Shown here: positions 1 to 12,076 of the stretch, one piece after another | How positions within the stretch are numbered: position 1 is the stretch's first letter | Layout of the letters: each line of letters starts with the position of its first letter | Assembly (NCBI RefSeq): GCF_002775205.1 | Contig: NC_036454.1 | Location: 7,011,882 to 7,075,881 of the forward strand | Direction of reading: 5' to 3' | DNA: 64,000 nucleotides | Origin: Xiphophorus maculatus | Taxonomy: Eukaryota > Chordata > Actinopteri > Cyprinodontiformes > Poeciliidae | The notes under the pieces: model-generated | The model's input: only the letters and a program-made list of their open reading frames with translations | Databases searched by the model: none | What the model was told of the DNA's origin: nothing | Position numbers and translations under genes: made by a program

Positions 1-137
1 TTCCAACCACCTTTCTCCTCGCTTGGGCTGATTATACTGAAAACTAGTGATCTTCTGTAAATTTCTTAATGAGTCTTTAAAAGGCGCAGTGCTAATTCAG
101 CTACATTTTCCCTGTTATTTTTGCCTACTTCTTTAAG

Positions 138-1945
138 GAGGAGCGGTCCATACTTGTTGCTCTGTGGATCATCTTGTTTCTCGGGGGAAACATTGTATAC
201 ATCTACTACACTTTCAGCCATGAGGAGCTGCACCACAGGTCAGTGGAAGCTGAAGTGCTTTTGTAGGAGCTCTGTGTGTGTTCATCCACCATCCTATGTT
301 GATTTATTTTGAAGTTATTCCATCATGGTGTGTTTTATTTTCACTTCCATTTCCTTTAGGGAGTGTTACAGTTCTTGTTGGTCATGCTCTGTGAGTATTT
401 TATGTTTGGAGGTTTTGTTTTCTTATGTTATGCTTCTCATTTTTCATTGATCTTGTTTTTAAATGCACCATGCTGAGTAAAAAAATAAAAACTGTTCACA
501 TGTAGTCTAACTCAATGTTGTTATTTTTCTCTAGTCTTATATTTGCAAAGCCCAGTCTCAACAGCTTTGACTTCTTTGATCTTATCTGGGTGGTTGGAAT
601 CACCGACTTTGTACTTAAATATGTCACCATCGGCCTGAAGTGCTTCGTCCTCTTCCTGCCCAAGATTATCATGGCCTTCAAGTCAAGGGTAAGAACCCTT
701 TAATATTAGTTTAGAATGTAATTTATTTCAAATAGAATACAGCTAAAATGAGCACAATTGTCTGCGTTAAACATGTCTTACAAGTCTTATGTTTTGAAAT
801 GTCTCAGGCAGGTAAACAAAGAGAGTAAGAAAAGAAGCTTGCTTTTCTATGAAAATAATGTTTATGCCTGTTGCTTTATTATTTTCATTTCCAAGAAGAA
901 AAATAAATGTTCCTCAGTTATCTGATTTTCTGTAATTTTTGACTTCTTCTGCACAGCTTCTTAGATGCTGTTTCTTTCTGTAATTTGTCATTTGCAGATT
1001 TTCTCTTTATTTAGTTACTTCAGAAAAGATGCAGGCCATGTATTGTACCTAGCTCACAAATTATTTGTCATGACATTAATAATAAGTAATTGCTTTGATA
1101 ATGTGTAACTCTTGCTAGTTTGTATTAACTACATTTTTTATACTTTTTTTAACTTGAAAGCAAAGCCTAACTGGTGTGATATTATATAGCTAGAAATCTG
1201 TCTGGAGTGAGTTTAAATTTCCATACATTTTAATGTAACTGTAGCGCTTTTTGATAGCTTAACAACAAAAAGTATAATTTTGTTAATCCGCTTAGCAGTG
1301 GATTTTGAACTTTCAAACACAACTGCACATTAGCGACCTCTTTACTTCACCTTCTAAAGACAAAGACTTAAAGTCAACATTTCAAGCAGTGAAGAGTTCA
1401 CAAATGTGAAAAAAAAAAACAGATTTTCTAAACTATGATGAAATTCTCCCTTGAGTAAAGAAAGTGCTAAGGGGTCACAGTGTGAAACTGTTTTGTATTC
1501 ATAAGCTTTTTAAATGGTGCTCCTTAGGTGTGCTGTTTTCATGTTGTTGTCTGCTTGAGACTTTTGCTCTAGCCTGAGGCAAATAGAACATGTCTGCAGA
1601 TGCACACTCGCATTGATTTCCATACAGGTGCAGTTCTTTGTGTTGGTGTGTGTTTGTGTGCTCGGTAGACGGTGGTGGCAGGGAGGAGAGGGGTGATAAA
1701 AAGTATTAGGATTAAATTTTCCACTGATAAACAAACCTGTAGGCATATCAGAACCACTTCAGCAAGCAACTGAGCTCATTTAGCCACGAGGGAGTTACAG
1801 GGGTGAGGTCATCCCTCCCTGGAGCTGGACCATTACCTGTTTCCTCCACTCACACGCACGCGCACCCCCTGCACACATACAGGGTTTAAAAGCTTACAAA
1901 GGAGTGTTTAAGTGCTGGGAAATCCCAAATTGTTTTATCAGTTTA

Positions 1946-1997
<52 letters not shown>

Positions 1998-4900
1998 TCC
2001 TCTGTAAGGTCTTCTACATTAAACCCCATGAAAGCTCATTATTAGTGTTTAAATCTCTCTACTGCATGCGGTCCAGTGAGTCACTAAAGATCTAACACAA
2101 TGACTGCAGTCAGCACATGTCCGCTTTAAAAATATCAATGCAATGCATCAATTTTATTACTTGTTGCATTAAAGCAAACTATTTTTTCTGCACAAATAAT
2201 TCACCTGATCGCTTAGTGCAGGGTGTCCAAAGTGCAAAAGATTTTGTGTGGCCCCAGACTGCAATTCAAGAGTGGCTTCAATTCAGCCAACAAGCAAAAA
2301 TGTTAAACACCCACTGTTTTTGTTACTGTGATTATTTTATGAAAACTGGTCCTAACATTTTAGAAATGATGTCTTTCTTATATTTCAGGTGTAACATAAA
2401 TTAAAGATTTATTTTCTTGAAGAACTCTAACAAGCATTTAATAGAAGTATTCTGTATAGTTTATTGTTAAGCATGTAAAACAAACAAACAAAAAAATCAC
2501 TATGAAATTAGTTTGTGTTTTCTTAAAAAAAATCTAATTTATTGGGCTGGAGGAACTTTCAACTTAACAGTTTCAGCCCACATGGCAACACGTTTTAAAC
2601 ACCACTGTCGTAACACATAATTGGTTGTTACTCTCTGCGTTTATTATGATGAAAACGTTATGAAACCAATGAGCCACAAAGCAAATCTGGGAATCAGTAC
2701 AGAATCTACATGCATATTTACATAAATGTAAAACATAAGATAACAAGTTGTTTGCTTAACAGATTAATTTCTTCATGAAATGATTAAAAATAGGATAGAC
2801 AATTGATTTTGAGTAGCTATGTGATTTGCAACCCTAATGAACTCTTTTTCTTTTCAGCTTTGTAAAGTAATAGCTATTACATTCATTTTCACAAAAGACA
2901 TTAAGAAACAATGCAAAAAAGTATGAAAGAAAAATACTGACAGATGAGAACAAAGCTGAAAGAGTGACAATTTATCTTTTGAGGAGTGAGAGAAATGTCA
3001 GATTGGTAATTTGGAGATCTTAAAGACCGACACCCTGTTGAGATTTTTTAAGTGCACTCAATGTTTAGTTTTTTTTAAGAAGTGTTTTAGAAATTTCTTC
3101 TTTGAATAATAATGGAATGTCTGCTTATTTATGTTTCAGACATCTAATTTATGTATTTTGTGGCTCTAAAATATATTTCCCCTCCAACATTATTTGCCTT
3201 TTTCCCCTTGCTGGTTTGGCCTGTAAAGGTAACTTAAAAAATCCATTACATCCTTGTGAAACGATTAACTTTGATCTAGATGAATAAAAAACTACAAACA
3301 CAAATTAGACTATGACAAAATAACAATGTCTAAGATTCCACAAGGAGAGACTTGAACTCATTTCTGCTGTTGTCGTTTTCTTTGTGAGATTCACAAATTA
3401 ATTCCTCTACAAGAAAAAAAAAATAATTGCTTTGGTTTCTTTGATTAATAACCAATGCCTTTATAAGGAAAACACAGATATGCCCACCACACAAAATATA
3501 ACAGGCAGGAAACTACTCAAACAGGGCCTGAAGTGCAGCTTCCTCAAAGCGACTGGCTTGTGTCCAAACTTTAAATTTGACAGTTTTTGCGTGGGCATGA
3601 TTGGCACTGTGGGACGTAAGTCAAAGCCGAACAATAAGGAAGATGAATTAGCAGTTAGCAGAGGTCTTTCTCCCCTACCGACCTGGCTGCTTGTGCCTCT
3701 TTACCCACAGTCATCAATCTTTGTCTTCTCCCGTGCATGAAGTCATTATGCAAGCTGGGATGCCATAGGGCCCAGTGGGGAATCAAGTTTACCTTCATTT
3801 ACCCACCTCTGTTGTTTTTTTCCCTTAATCTCCCCAACTCATTTAATGCACTTTGTAGCTGTAGGGACAGAAGAGTGTTTCTTTTCTGATTATTAGGAGG
3901 GAGTCCCTTTAAAGACAGTTTCCGAGCCCCCGTAGGGCTGGGCTTAAAGTGGGCACAGGGGTAGCAGGTGGAAAGAGGCGCTGCCAGTTTCCCTTGCAGT
4001 GAAGGGAAATTGCCTGTACTGCTGTGAAGCCACTGAGATCTGGACAGCGGCCATGTTTGGGCCGGAGGCATGCTGTTTTAAGCTTTTAATACCACACTGC
4101 TCTTGACTAGATAGAAGAAGGCCCTGAAGCTACTGAGCTCTTTCTGGGTTTCTGACGGCTCAAACAAAGAAAATCCATTATCATTTTGGTGTATTATTTT
4201 AAAAAAAATTTAAGAAAAACTTGCTTTAACTAATTCACACTGTCTGATTACTGGGTTTCTCATCTACCATAGTAGTTGTTCATTTTGCTTGGTTTTCCAG
4301 GGTAAGTTTTACCTTCTGATTGAGGAGCTGAGCCAGCTGTTTCGGGCTCTCGTGCCAGTGCAGCTGTGGTACAAGTACATCATGGGCGAAGACCCGTCAA
4401 ACAGTTACTTCCTGGGAGCAACACTCATCATCATTTACAGCCTCTGCAAGGTAAGCAGGACCTCGGAGCAAAGATGTTGTTTTGGTACTTTGCATGCGGA
4501 TCTTATGAAGTACAAACACTCATTTTTAGATTTCAGCTGTGTTTTTAGGCTAAAGCAGTGATAGGGACTTGACTCTGAGACTTGGACTTGAGTTGCATAT
4601 CAGTTGCAGATACAGTCTATGGGCCTGATTTTTAATTACGGTATCCTCAACTACAATTGCATAGGATATTCACTCACATTCATGATGTAACTCCGCATTC
4701 AAAATCTCATATAATTAAAATACATTAAGGAACTTTTAATTGAGAAATCTAACATAATGGCCAAGGTGTGTGGTATGTACACATTATGTGGAAGACTTCT
4801 GGAGATAAACCTGAGATTAAATTTACATTTAAATAGGAAAAATAAGGTCTCACAGTCTGGAGGAATAAAAGTTGATTGAGTGTGAAACCACTGGGAACCT

Positions 4901-7900
4901 ACAAGGAAATATTGGAGTCAGTCATGTTTCCCTCTGCTGACAAGCTGACTTTGCTTTCCAGTCAGACTTGACACCTGCCAACAGTGTCACTAACTAGTCT
5001 AACGACTATGTCATCTCTGTTCTTGATTGACCAGCAAGCATGTTTGACCTAAAACCTTAAAGAATCTATAGTAATCTTTTGTGCCAGAATGGATTGCCAA
5101 ACTGAAATGCTCTGAGGTGGAAGTGGAACACAAGGGGAAGTTACTTGCAGCAAGAGATCACAGTTAGTTCTGTTCAAATAAAGACACTTAAAAGTATTTT
5201 TAAAGCTCTGAGTCAAATATCCGTCAGTTTAGAGTGCTGAGATCACGAAACGCGAACGTATGAATCCCTGGATTGTGCAAGGGTTATTGTTATAATGCGG
5301 TTTGTATTGTCACATATATGTGACATCTTGGTCCAAGCAGTGATTCAGTAGCTGCGGTTCTTGTTTATGAGCCTCTCATCTGAATCAGATGGACAGTTTC
5401 CTGTGCAGTGAAAGAGGTGTTTTCCAATATCAAGGCATAGTAGTGTTTCGATATTAACATACGCTGATCCGCATGTATTGTTTAGTCAGTTTTGTATTAG
5501 TCAGTTGGATAACTGAGCAACTATAAAGTTAAAATAAACATCATCAGATCAGGGAGTTGTAGAGTTAAGTGGGAGGAAGGTTGTGAACCATTTCTGAGAA
5601 AACTAGCGATTTTCAAACAAATGCTCTGAAAATGAAACGGTCAAAACAATTTTAAAGATTAATTTTGTACGTTTTCTTAGGTGGTAGAACTGCAGACAGT
5701 TTTCAAAAACATTCATACCCTTTAAACATTTCATGTTTTATGTTACAACATTGTACATTGCATCATATTTTATGTTATGCACAAATTATGCACCTAGAAT
5801 TCTGTAATTATAAGTTAGTGAAGCTTAAGAAAAGGGACATATGATGTACATGATGCATGACTTCTTTTACTTACATCCGAAATTGTTGTGTTGTGCACAT
5901 CAACCTCCCCTACTCTGATACTCTTGTACCGTTGCTGTTGTAATTTTCCAAAATGTTCATGGAGTAAGAATATGTTTGCACAACAATATGACTTACATTT
6001 GTGTGCCTCATTCTCTTAAAGATTTAACACAAAGGCCTTCCATAAATATATATCCTTGTTTTGTAGAACAGTGTTTAAATGTTTTTGTTGTTTGCTTTTT
6101 GTTTCTACTCATTCTGTTTAGATGCGATCTGTATTTTTATTTATTTAATTTAGCATTCTAGAGCTCTAAAATAAATTGGAGATTACTTTTTGATAGAGCA
6201 CTATGCACCCTAAAAGTGACACACGTTGCTTTACACAAGTTGAAAACACAGGAACAAGCGTGCAAAGAAAACTCAACAATTACATCAGTAAATGACGTTA
6301 ACAAGAAAGTAGACAGCTGTCATGAAATTTAAAACTGAAAACACACTTGTAAATGAGAAAATACCAGGGACATACAGTACAGACCAAAAGTTTGGACACA
6401 CCTTTCTAATTCAATGGGTTTTCTTTATTTTCATGACTATTTATAAGGCAAGAAATCCCACTTATTAACCTGACGGGGCACACCTATGAAGTGAAAACCA
6501 TTTCAGGTGACTACCTCTTGAAGCTCATCAAGAAAATGCAGAGTGTGTGCAAAGCAGTAATCACAGCAAAAGGTTGCTACTTTGAAGAAACTAGAATATA
6601 AAGGGTGTTTTCAGTTGTTTTACACTTTTTTGTTTAGTGCATATTTCCACATGTGTTATTCATAGTTTTTGATGCCTTCTGTGTGAATCTACAATGTCAA
6701 TAGTCATGAAAATAAAGGAAACTCATTGAATTAAAAGGTGTGTCCAAACTTTTAGTCTGTACTGTATGTAAACAATGCAAAAATATGATAATTCTATCAC
6801 AATAACAAACTTCAACCGTAACCAAAAAGATAAAACATAAAATTACTTTATTATTGTTATTTTGAATCTGAAACAAACAATCTAGTTACTTAATATTTGT
6901 TATATAGATAAATAAAATAAAATTATGGATTAAAAAAATAACAGAATTTCTAACACTTCTAAAAATGAAATTAACATTAAAACCATTGTCTGTTACAATG
7001 CTAATAATTTTTTTTTTTGGTATTGCTTATCAAATTCAGCATTTCAGACAGATCACTGCAGACGCAAGCAGAATGCGTAGACACATGCTTTGAAAGTAAA
7101 ATGAGGATAAGCACAACAGGCCCAGGTTTATATTGTTTAATTTCCCATAACAACCTCACACAGAAGGGTGTTTTTTTTCTAGATGTTTTTTTTGTGCTAG
7201 AGAAAACCACATGAGAAATCTTTGGGCTCCTGCATTGTAGTGATAATGCAAAGTACCTTAACTTTTAGTTAATGTCAGCAGTTTTCAGAATGGTTAGTTA
7301 GTCTGTTTATCTCGTCACTAGCTTGCCTAGTTCCTTCGACTCCCACCTTTGCGTTCTATGGTTTGGTTATACTTGGTGGAGCAGCCAAAATGATAAAGCA
7401 AGGCCTGAAGCAACGACCATCTATATTTTGCAAACATCAAAAAGTGGAGATAGGTTGATTTGCTTATGGTCTGTGAACAGTTATAACAAGAGCTTTAAGT
7501 ATACAGCCTAAGCTAGCTATTTACATACACTGTGCTAAAAGACACAATCTTTTTTTGTTACTTTCTGATGTAAAATGTGACTAGCCTTTTTCCTTTTAGG
7601 ACAGCTAGGATGACCATAGCTATTTATGCTTACTGAATACCAAAATAATGAGTGAGAGAATTTGCCTGTAAGCAATCTGGGAAAGCCAAGAAAATAATAT
7701 CAAGGCTTCTGATTCAAACTTCCCAACTTTTGAGTCAAATGGAGACACACCTGTTGGTATATTTTAAGACAACACTCCTAAGCACAGTTCTTTATTGTGT
7801 GAGATCATAAAACAAAGTCAAAAGTAATGACATTTTGGAAGAGCATGGTGAACCTCCCCATGTCTGGCTCATCCATGAGGTAAATATTCCAGATGCCTGA

Positions 7901-10900
7901 AGGTTCCATGATTATGTGTTCAAACAATTACATAGAAGGATAGGCACCAGGAATGTCCAGGCATCATATAGTTCAGGAGGGAGATGGGTTCTGTATCTCA
8001 GAGATGACCATGTTTTTATTGAATGGTCTCTATCAACTCCAACAACATTGTAACGTCACTGACAGAAGCTGGTAAGAGAGAGTATTTGTCCAGAGTACAA
8101 GTCATGTACCATCATAGAAAGAAAGGCAAATCAGAGATAAATAACCCGTTGCTCCAAAAAACATACATAAAAACCCCCAAAAACCATTACAGTGTACAAA
8201 TTCAGCCAGGGACAAAGACCTTTTGGAGACATGTCATGTGTTCTGAAAAAGCTAAAGTTGAAGGGTTTGGCCTGAAAGACCAGTGTTACATTTGCTGTAA
8301 AGGAGGAAAACTCGTTAGCCTGAGATCAACATTCAAACTGTGATGTAAGTGGAGCCTTATTATTTCCGGAGAGTAGCAACCACAGTCACCTTTACAATAG
8401 CTACAATCCTGGAGATCCCCTCTAAAGATTCTTGCAACTGCCTGTTTTAATAGTTGAAATGCATTAATACTCACAGTGGAACGGGTGTTAGATTGGCTGC
8501 TTTACTAACGCTAGCCAATAGTGTGCCAAGTAGTGGTGTGCATAGGTATTACAGCTTCCCAAGGTGGATTTTTCAAATTGACGAATTTTCCATGAATAAC
8601 TTGGAGTCACTTTCTGACAATACGGAACAACATCATGTTGTGTGGAGGGGGGTGTTTCTGCTGGATTGGCCAATACAGTTCACAGATTAGATGGTATCAT
8701 AGGGAAAGAACATAATGTAGAAATATTGAAGCAACATCTTAAGACATTCGCCAGAAAGTTTGCACTTGTCCACTGATAGATCTTCCAATGGACAATGACC
8801 CTTATGATCCATATTATCAATGTATAAATCAGCTTAAAGAGAACAAAGTCAATATTTTGAAGTCACTGTCACAAAAAAATCTCTCAGAAAATGTGTAGAG
8901 GTGAAAAGAAGTGTGCAAGCATGGCATCCCATTAACCTGACCCAGTGACACCAATTCTGCCAAGAGAAATGGGCCCAAATTCAAGCAAGATATTTTAAGA
9001 ATCTTGCGGAAAAATATACACAAAATTTGACTCAAGTCATACAGTTTAAGAGGCAACTTTACTTACTTTGCTTTACTACATAGGTAAAGTTTTAAATTTA
9101 ATTAATAAAGGAAAAAGAAAAAAAATATACATTGTATGTAAATATCCAGTTTCAGTTGTGTAATGTGTTCTAAATATCAGATAACATATTTTAAAGCTGA
9201 TTAAAATATCTTACAACATCCAAGAGTTTAGCAATATTTCGGTTTACGTCAATAACACCTTCTAAAGCACTTCTGTAATTGTACTCACTCCTCACCTAAA
9301 CAGAGACAGAACCACATCTATAAGCAAACCTGGTCTTTTTATCATATCAGAATCAAGAACAAAGAGGAAATGAAAAGCAGAGGAGAACGCTTTCTTAGAA
9401 AAGGTTGCTTAGATAAGTGGTATTAATTTACCACATATATCCCTGCTGCAACTCCTTATCTGTAATTTTGTTTTTCACCAACATAAATATTTAAATGTTT
9501 CAATGCAGCATAAAACCTGGACGTCCTCAGTTGTTAGCATTCTCGCATGCAGCTGGTGAGCATCTTTAATGATCACTTCAGTTTAAAACTAATTGCACTC
9601 TGTCCTTTTTAATTGCAGTGCTTTGATGTTTGTGGACGGGTATCTGCAATACGCAAGGCGTTGGTAATGCTCTGCAGCTCCCAGGTCAGCCTCAACCCAA
9701 TTAAATTTCCTGCACACATCCATTAATGAAATTCTATTGTTTGTTGTGTTTTACATTTAAACAAGAATTTAAAAAAAAATATTCATTTTCATATTTTCTG
9801 GTTGATTGATTGTGGGGGTTTTTTTTATCCAAATTTAGAGTTACGGAGTCAGGGCCAGCACTCAGCTGTGCAGCGAGGCTGGTGACGTCTGTGCTATCTG
9901 TCAGGGGGATTTCAAAGATCCCATTGCTCTCATCTGTCAGGTAAGAAGGTTAAATTCTCTAATGAATAATAAGTAATGCACGTACACCTAAGAGACAAGC
10001 ATCAGTAAAAACATAGAGATTTACTGCCCCCTATTGATTGTGTCTTTCACGTGGAGGTTACAGTACATCTAAAAAGTATTTTATGTCGCAGACTTATTTG
10101 TTAATGAATTTAATTCATTATTTTTCTTATAAACTCTTCATAAAATATACTATAATGACAGCAAAAACATTGCATTAAATTACATTTAAAATTAATTTTA
10201 AAAAACACTTAGTTATTTAATACTTTATTAAATAACCTAAATAACCTTTGGCACCAGTTGCAGACTAAAATCTTTTTAGTCTGCAAAAAGATTTTAGTCG
10301 GTACACCGTTTTTGGTACCTACAACTGTAGGTATAAATACCAAAAAGCGGTGTACCGTTTTTAGTACCATACTTCTCTGCACATCCCCTCCAGCTCAGTC
10401 AGGTTAAATGGACTGTTGCATTGATATTTCCTTTTTTGGGGGGCATCGTTGCTGTTTCATTGTTCCCCCCTGCCTCTTTTGTTCTTTCCCCTCAGTCTCT
10501 TAAAAAAAGTCGTGTCTAGTCTGGTGCCTGACCTGATATCTCCTTCCTGCCATTACAGAGAATCTGCCTCTGATATTTAAGGCAACCAGACCCATCATAC
10601 TTGTTTAGCTTACTTAAATTCTGTGCTACTAATAACTGAAAAACAAATGTCCACAGTCCAATTATTTTTTTCTCTATCTCCCTCAGATTTTTGTGAACAA
10701 ATTTTCTAAATCAGTTTTACATCTACGATATCAATAAATTATTGCTAACCACAGAGGAACTCCAGAGCATGGTGATGGTGGGTCCATGCTGTGGGGATTT
10801 TTTTTTCTGGGTCAGAAATTGGGACACTTGTCCATGTAGATAGCATAACAGAAGCATTCTTAAAAAAACCATGTCTAAAGTCTGTTGTTCCTGGAAAAAC

Positions 10901-11605
10901 ACACTTTTATTATTAGGGGTGGGCATTTATCGTATTGTTTATTATGTATTGTGATCATTTTTTTCCATGATAAAATGTATGATTTATCATTCTCATGATA
11001 AATTCCGAATAACAATGTTTAAAACACCCCCAAACTGTCTGTATTTTTGGGATTGTAATTTATACTATTTTCTCCACAATTTGTTTAAAAAGAGTATAAA
11101 TAAATACAAAAAAATCTATGATTAAATGCAGATACTGGTGCAGTTTAGTGATACAAATCATACTTTAAGTGACTGGTGTCCTAAAGAAGGGTATTACAAA
11201 TAGGAATGTTTTTTTCAACAGCAGTATTTGTGGGACTGTGTCAGGCAGTCAGCCATACAGTAACCTAAAAAATAAGTAATAACTTGTTCTTATCATCACA
11301 CAAAATATTGATAAACTTTAAATCCATATCACCCACCCCTAATTATTACTTATATGAACTTGTGTCATATTAAACATGCCTCACATTAGATAAAAAGTAC
11401 CGGAGCATTTAAATTTGTACTTTTTTGCTGCATGTTAAGGGAAACCTTTGTGCTTTCTGATCCTCCACAGCATGTGTTCTGTGAGGAGTGCCTGTGTTTG
11501 TGGTTCGACCGCGAGCGAACATGTCCGCTGTGTCGCTCCACCGTCATCGAGGCCCTGCGGTGCTGGAAGGACGGCACCACGTCCGCTCACTTCCAGATCT
11601 ACTGA
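138..11605 (+). CDS. rnft2: RING finger and transmembrane domain protein 2 (3' part; 5' exons lie left of the window)
   Basis: Coding exons are 138-238, 535-688, 4301-4450, 9619-9684, 9839-9940 and 11471-11605 (stop TGA 11603-11605); all have AG/GT borders and phases that join. The first two exons encode hydrophobic membrane segments such as ILVALWIILFLGGNIVYIYY and the stretch around FDFFDLIWVVGITDFVLKY. Exon 4301-4450 has EELSQLF and QLWYKYIMG, typical of RNFT1/2. The last two exons carry a C3HC4 RING: CAIC, then C and H in ICQHVFC, FCEEC and CPLC, followed by the family tail WKDGTTSAHFQIY. The endings LCLWFDRERTCPLC and LRCWKDG look closer to RNFT2 than RNFT1, and the hrk-fbxw8 neighbourhood agrees. 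Family role: a membrane E3 ubiquitin ligase, with RNFT1 tied to ER-associated degradation; RNFT2's substrates are less clear. The 138 exon start is inferred from a strong polypyrimidine tract ending in AAG; more coding exons must lie upstream. Confidence 0.9.
1949..1991. repeat. (TA)n microsatellite
   Basis: An uninterrupted TA dinucleotide run of about 20 units lies inside an rnft2 intron. It is a likely length polymorphism. Confidence 0.95.
2219..2607. mobile_element. hAT-like interspersed repeat, non-autonomous
   Basis: The left end reads CAGGGTGTCCAAAGTGC, followed by a GTGGCCCC tract. The right end, read on the other strand, begins CAGTGGTGTTTAAAACG and also contains a GTGGGCTGAAAC tract. 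This layout resembles the common fish hAT-type repeats that start CAG-GTGTCCAAAGTG. No clean 8-bp target duplication was found, so boundaries and class are tentative. Confidence 0.4.
6375..6764 (+). mobile_element. Tc1/mariner derivative, 390 bp, internally deleted
   Basis: The element starts CAGTACAGACCAAAAGTTTG and ends with the inverse (TTTTAGTCTGTACTG), flanked by TA on both sides (6373-6374 and 6765-6766), as expected for Tc1/mariner. The terminal inverted repeats extend about 65-70 bp with few mismatches. The interior (about 6455-6600) resembles a transposase C-terminal coding tail: a frame with LKLIKKMQSVCKAVI and then YFEETRI before a stop. It is therefore a deletion derivative keeping both ends and the transposase 3' end. 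It sits in an rnft2 intron. Confidence 0.85.
7518..9150 (+). mobile_element. Degraded Tc1-like transposon of the Sleeping Beauty/salmonid type
   Basis: The left end has TTTACATACACTGTGCT, like the outer repeat of salmonid Tc1 elements. Downstream, in order, are decayed blocks of a Tc1 transposase gene: TCTGGCTCATCC about 7863, CAGGAGGGAGATGGGTTCTG about 7974, CTTTTGGAGACATGTC about 8219, ATGGACAATGACCC (as ATGGACAATGACCCTTATGA) about 8790, and GAGAAATGGGCCCAAATTCA about 8964. A right-end TGTATGTAAATATCC is near 9133. The frame is broken by many stops and indels. About 285 bp at roughly 8345-8630 does not fit the family and looks like a later insertion. The outermost limits are approximate. 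Confidence 0.75.
8345..8630. repeat. Unexplained insert inside the Sleeping Beauty-type remnant
   Basis: Transposase-like sequence on the left stops near 8345 and resumes near 8630 with ACATCATGTTGTGTGGAGGG. The intervening sequence is not part of the Tc1 family as I know it, and I do not recognise it. Confidence 0.4.
10260..10355. repeat. Compound inverted repeat (two or three hairpins)
   Basis: GCAGACTAAAA at 10260-10270 pairs perfectly with TTTTAGTCTGC at 10274-10284 across a 3-nt loop. GTACACCGTTTTTGGTA at 10301-10317 pairs with TACCAAAAAGCGGTGTAC at 10338-10355 with one bulged base. Inside this second arm pair, CCTAC and GTAGG (10318-10331) form a third small stem. It lies in the last rnft2 intron and is probably derived from a palindromic mobile element. 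Confidence 0.8.
10915..11340. mobile_element. hAT-like MITE with GGGGTGGG ends
   Basis: The left end is GGGGTGGGCATTTATCGTAT and the right end is ATATCACCCACCCCT, so the termini are inverted copies of GGGGTGGG. The flanks TATTATTA and AATTATTA match at 7 of 8 positions, consistent with a hAT 8-bp target duplication. There is no coding capacity in the 426 bp. Class assignment is by termini only. Confidence 0.6.
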
Positions 11606-12039
11606 GCTCTGACAGGATTTACAGAATCAAAGGGGATACGCTTCGAAGCAAGTTGGACAATGCTGTGGTAAAAGTGTTGAGAACTGAATGATAGCGCACA
11701 TAAGTCTAATTATCCACGCTGAGTCAAAGCATCAAAGTCAGTCATTTTATTTGTGACATATTTTCTCTGATCATGTCATAAAATTATTTATTGTGATGAT
11801 GGTGTACAGAATATACAATCTGTATTGTGAGGGATGTTATTTAAAGTAAACTTTGATTTTAAATTAGGTTTAATTATTTAAATGAAGTGGAATGTTTGAG
11901 CAGGATTACCAGTGGCAAGCTATAGTTAATGTGAAGTTTTTGGTCAGCTTGATCTATATTAAAGACAACATTCCATTTTGCTACTGCTGCTTTTCTTGTG
12001 GATCACATAGTTTTGTGCGTTTTTGTGAAGCATGTTTCA

Positions 12040-12045
12040 ATTAAA
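12040..12045 (+). terminator. Putative rnft2 polyadenylation signal
   Basis: An ATTAAA hexamer lies 435 nt after the rnft2 stop codon. A 3' end near 12060 would give a 3' UTR of about 450 nt. Confidence 0.5.
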
Positions 12046-12070
12046 GACAACCTGAGGGACATTTTCATTG

Positions 12071-12076
12071 TTTATT
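12071..12076 (-). terminator. Putative hrk polyadenylation signal
   Basis: TTTATT on the plus strand is AATAAA on the minus strand. It is the first AATAAA I see downstream of the hrk stop, giving a 3' UTR of about 1.2 kb. It faces the rnft2 signal only 26 bp away, so the two transcripts probably end against or slightly across each other. Confidence 0.5.

Larger units (their letters stand above)
689..4300 (+). other. rnft2 intron, no further gene seen
   Basis: This 3.6-kb intron lies between the exons ending at 688 and starting at 4301. It holds a (TA)n microsatellite and a hAT-like interspersed repeat, listed separately. The small open frames here lack splice context and recognisable protein motifs. 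Confidence 0.7.
4451..9618 (+). other. rnft2 intron carrying two Tc1-type insertions
   Basis: This 5.2-kb intron separates the exons ending at 4450 and starting at 9619. Apart from the 390-bp Tc1 derivative and the longer Sleeping Beauty-type remnant listed separately, it is AT-rich sequence without recognisable features. Confidence 0.7.
9941..11470 (+). other. Last rnft2 intron
   Basis: This intron separates the two RING-encoding exons. It contains the compound hairpin at 10260-10355 and a hAT-like MITE at about 10915-11340. Nothing else was recognised. Confidence 0.7.

Noticed and set aside
5690-5800. Possible third Tc1 terminus (CATTCATACCC, TTATGTTACAAC)
   Set aside because: Similarity to Tc1 ends is weak and no partner end was found nearby.
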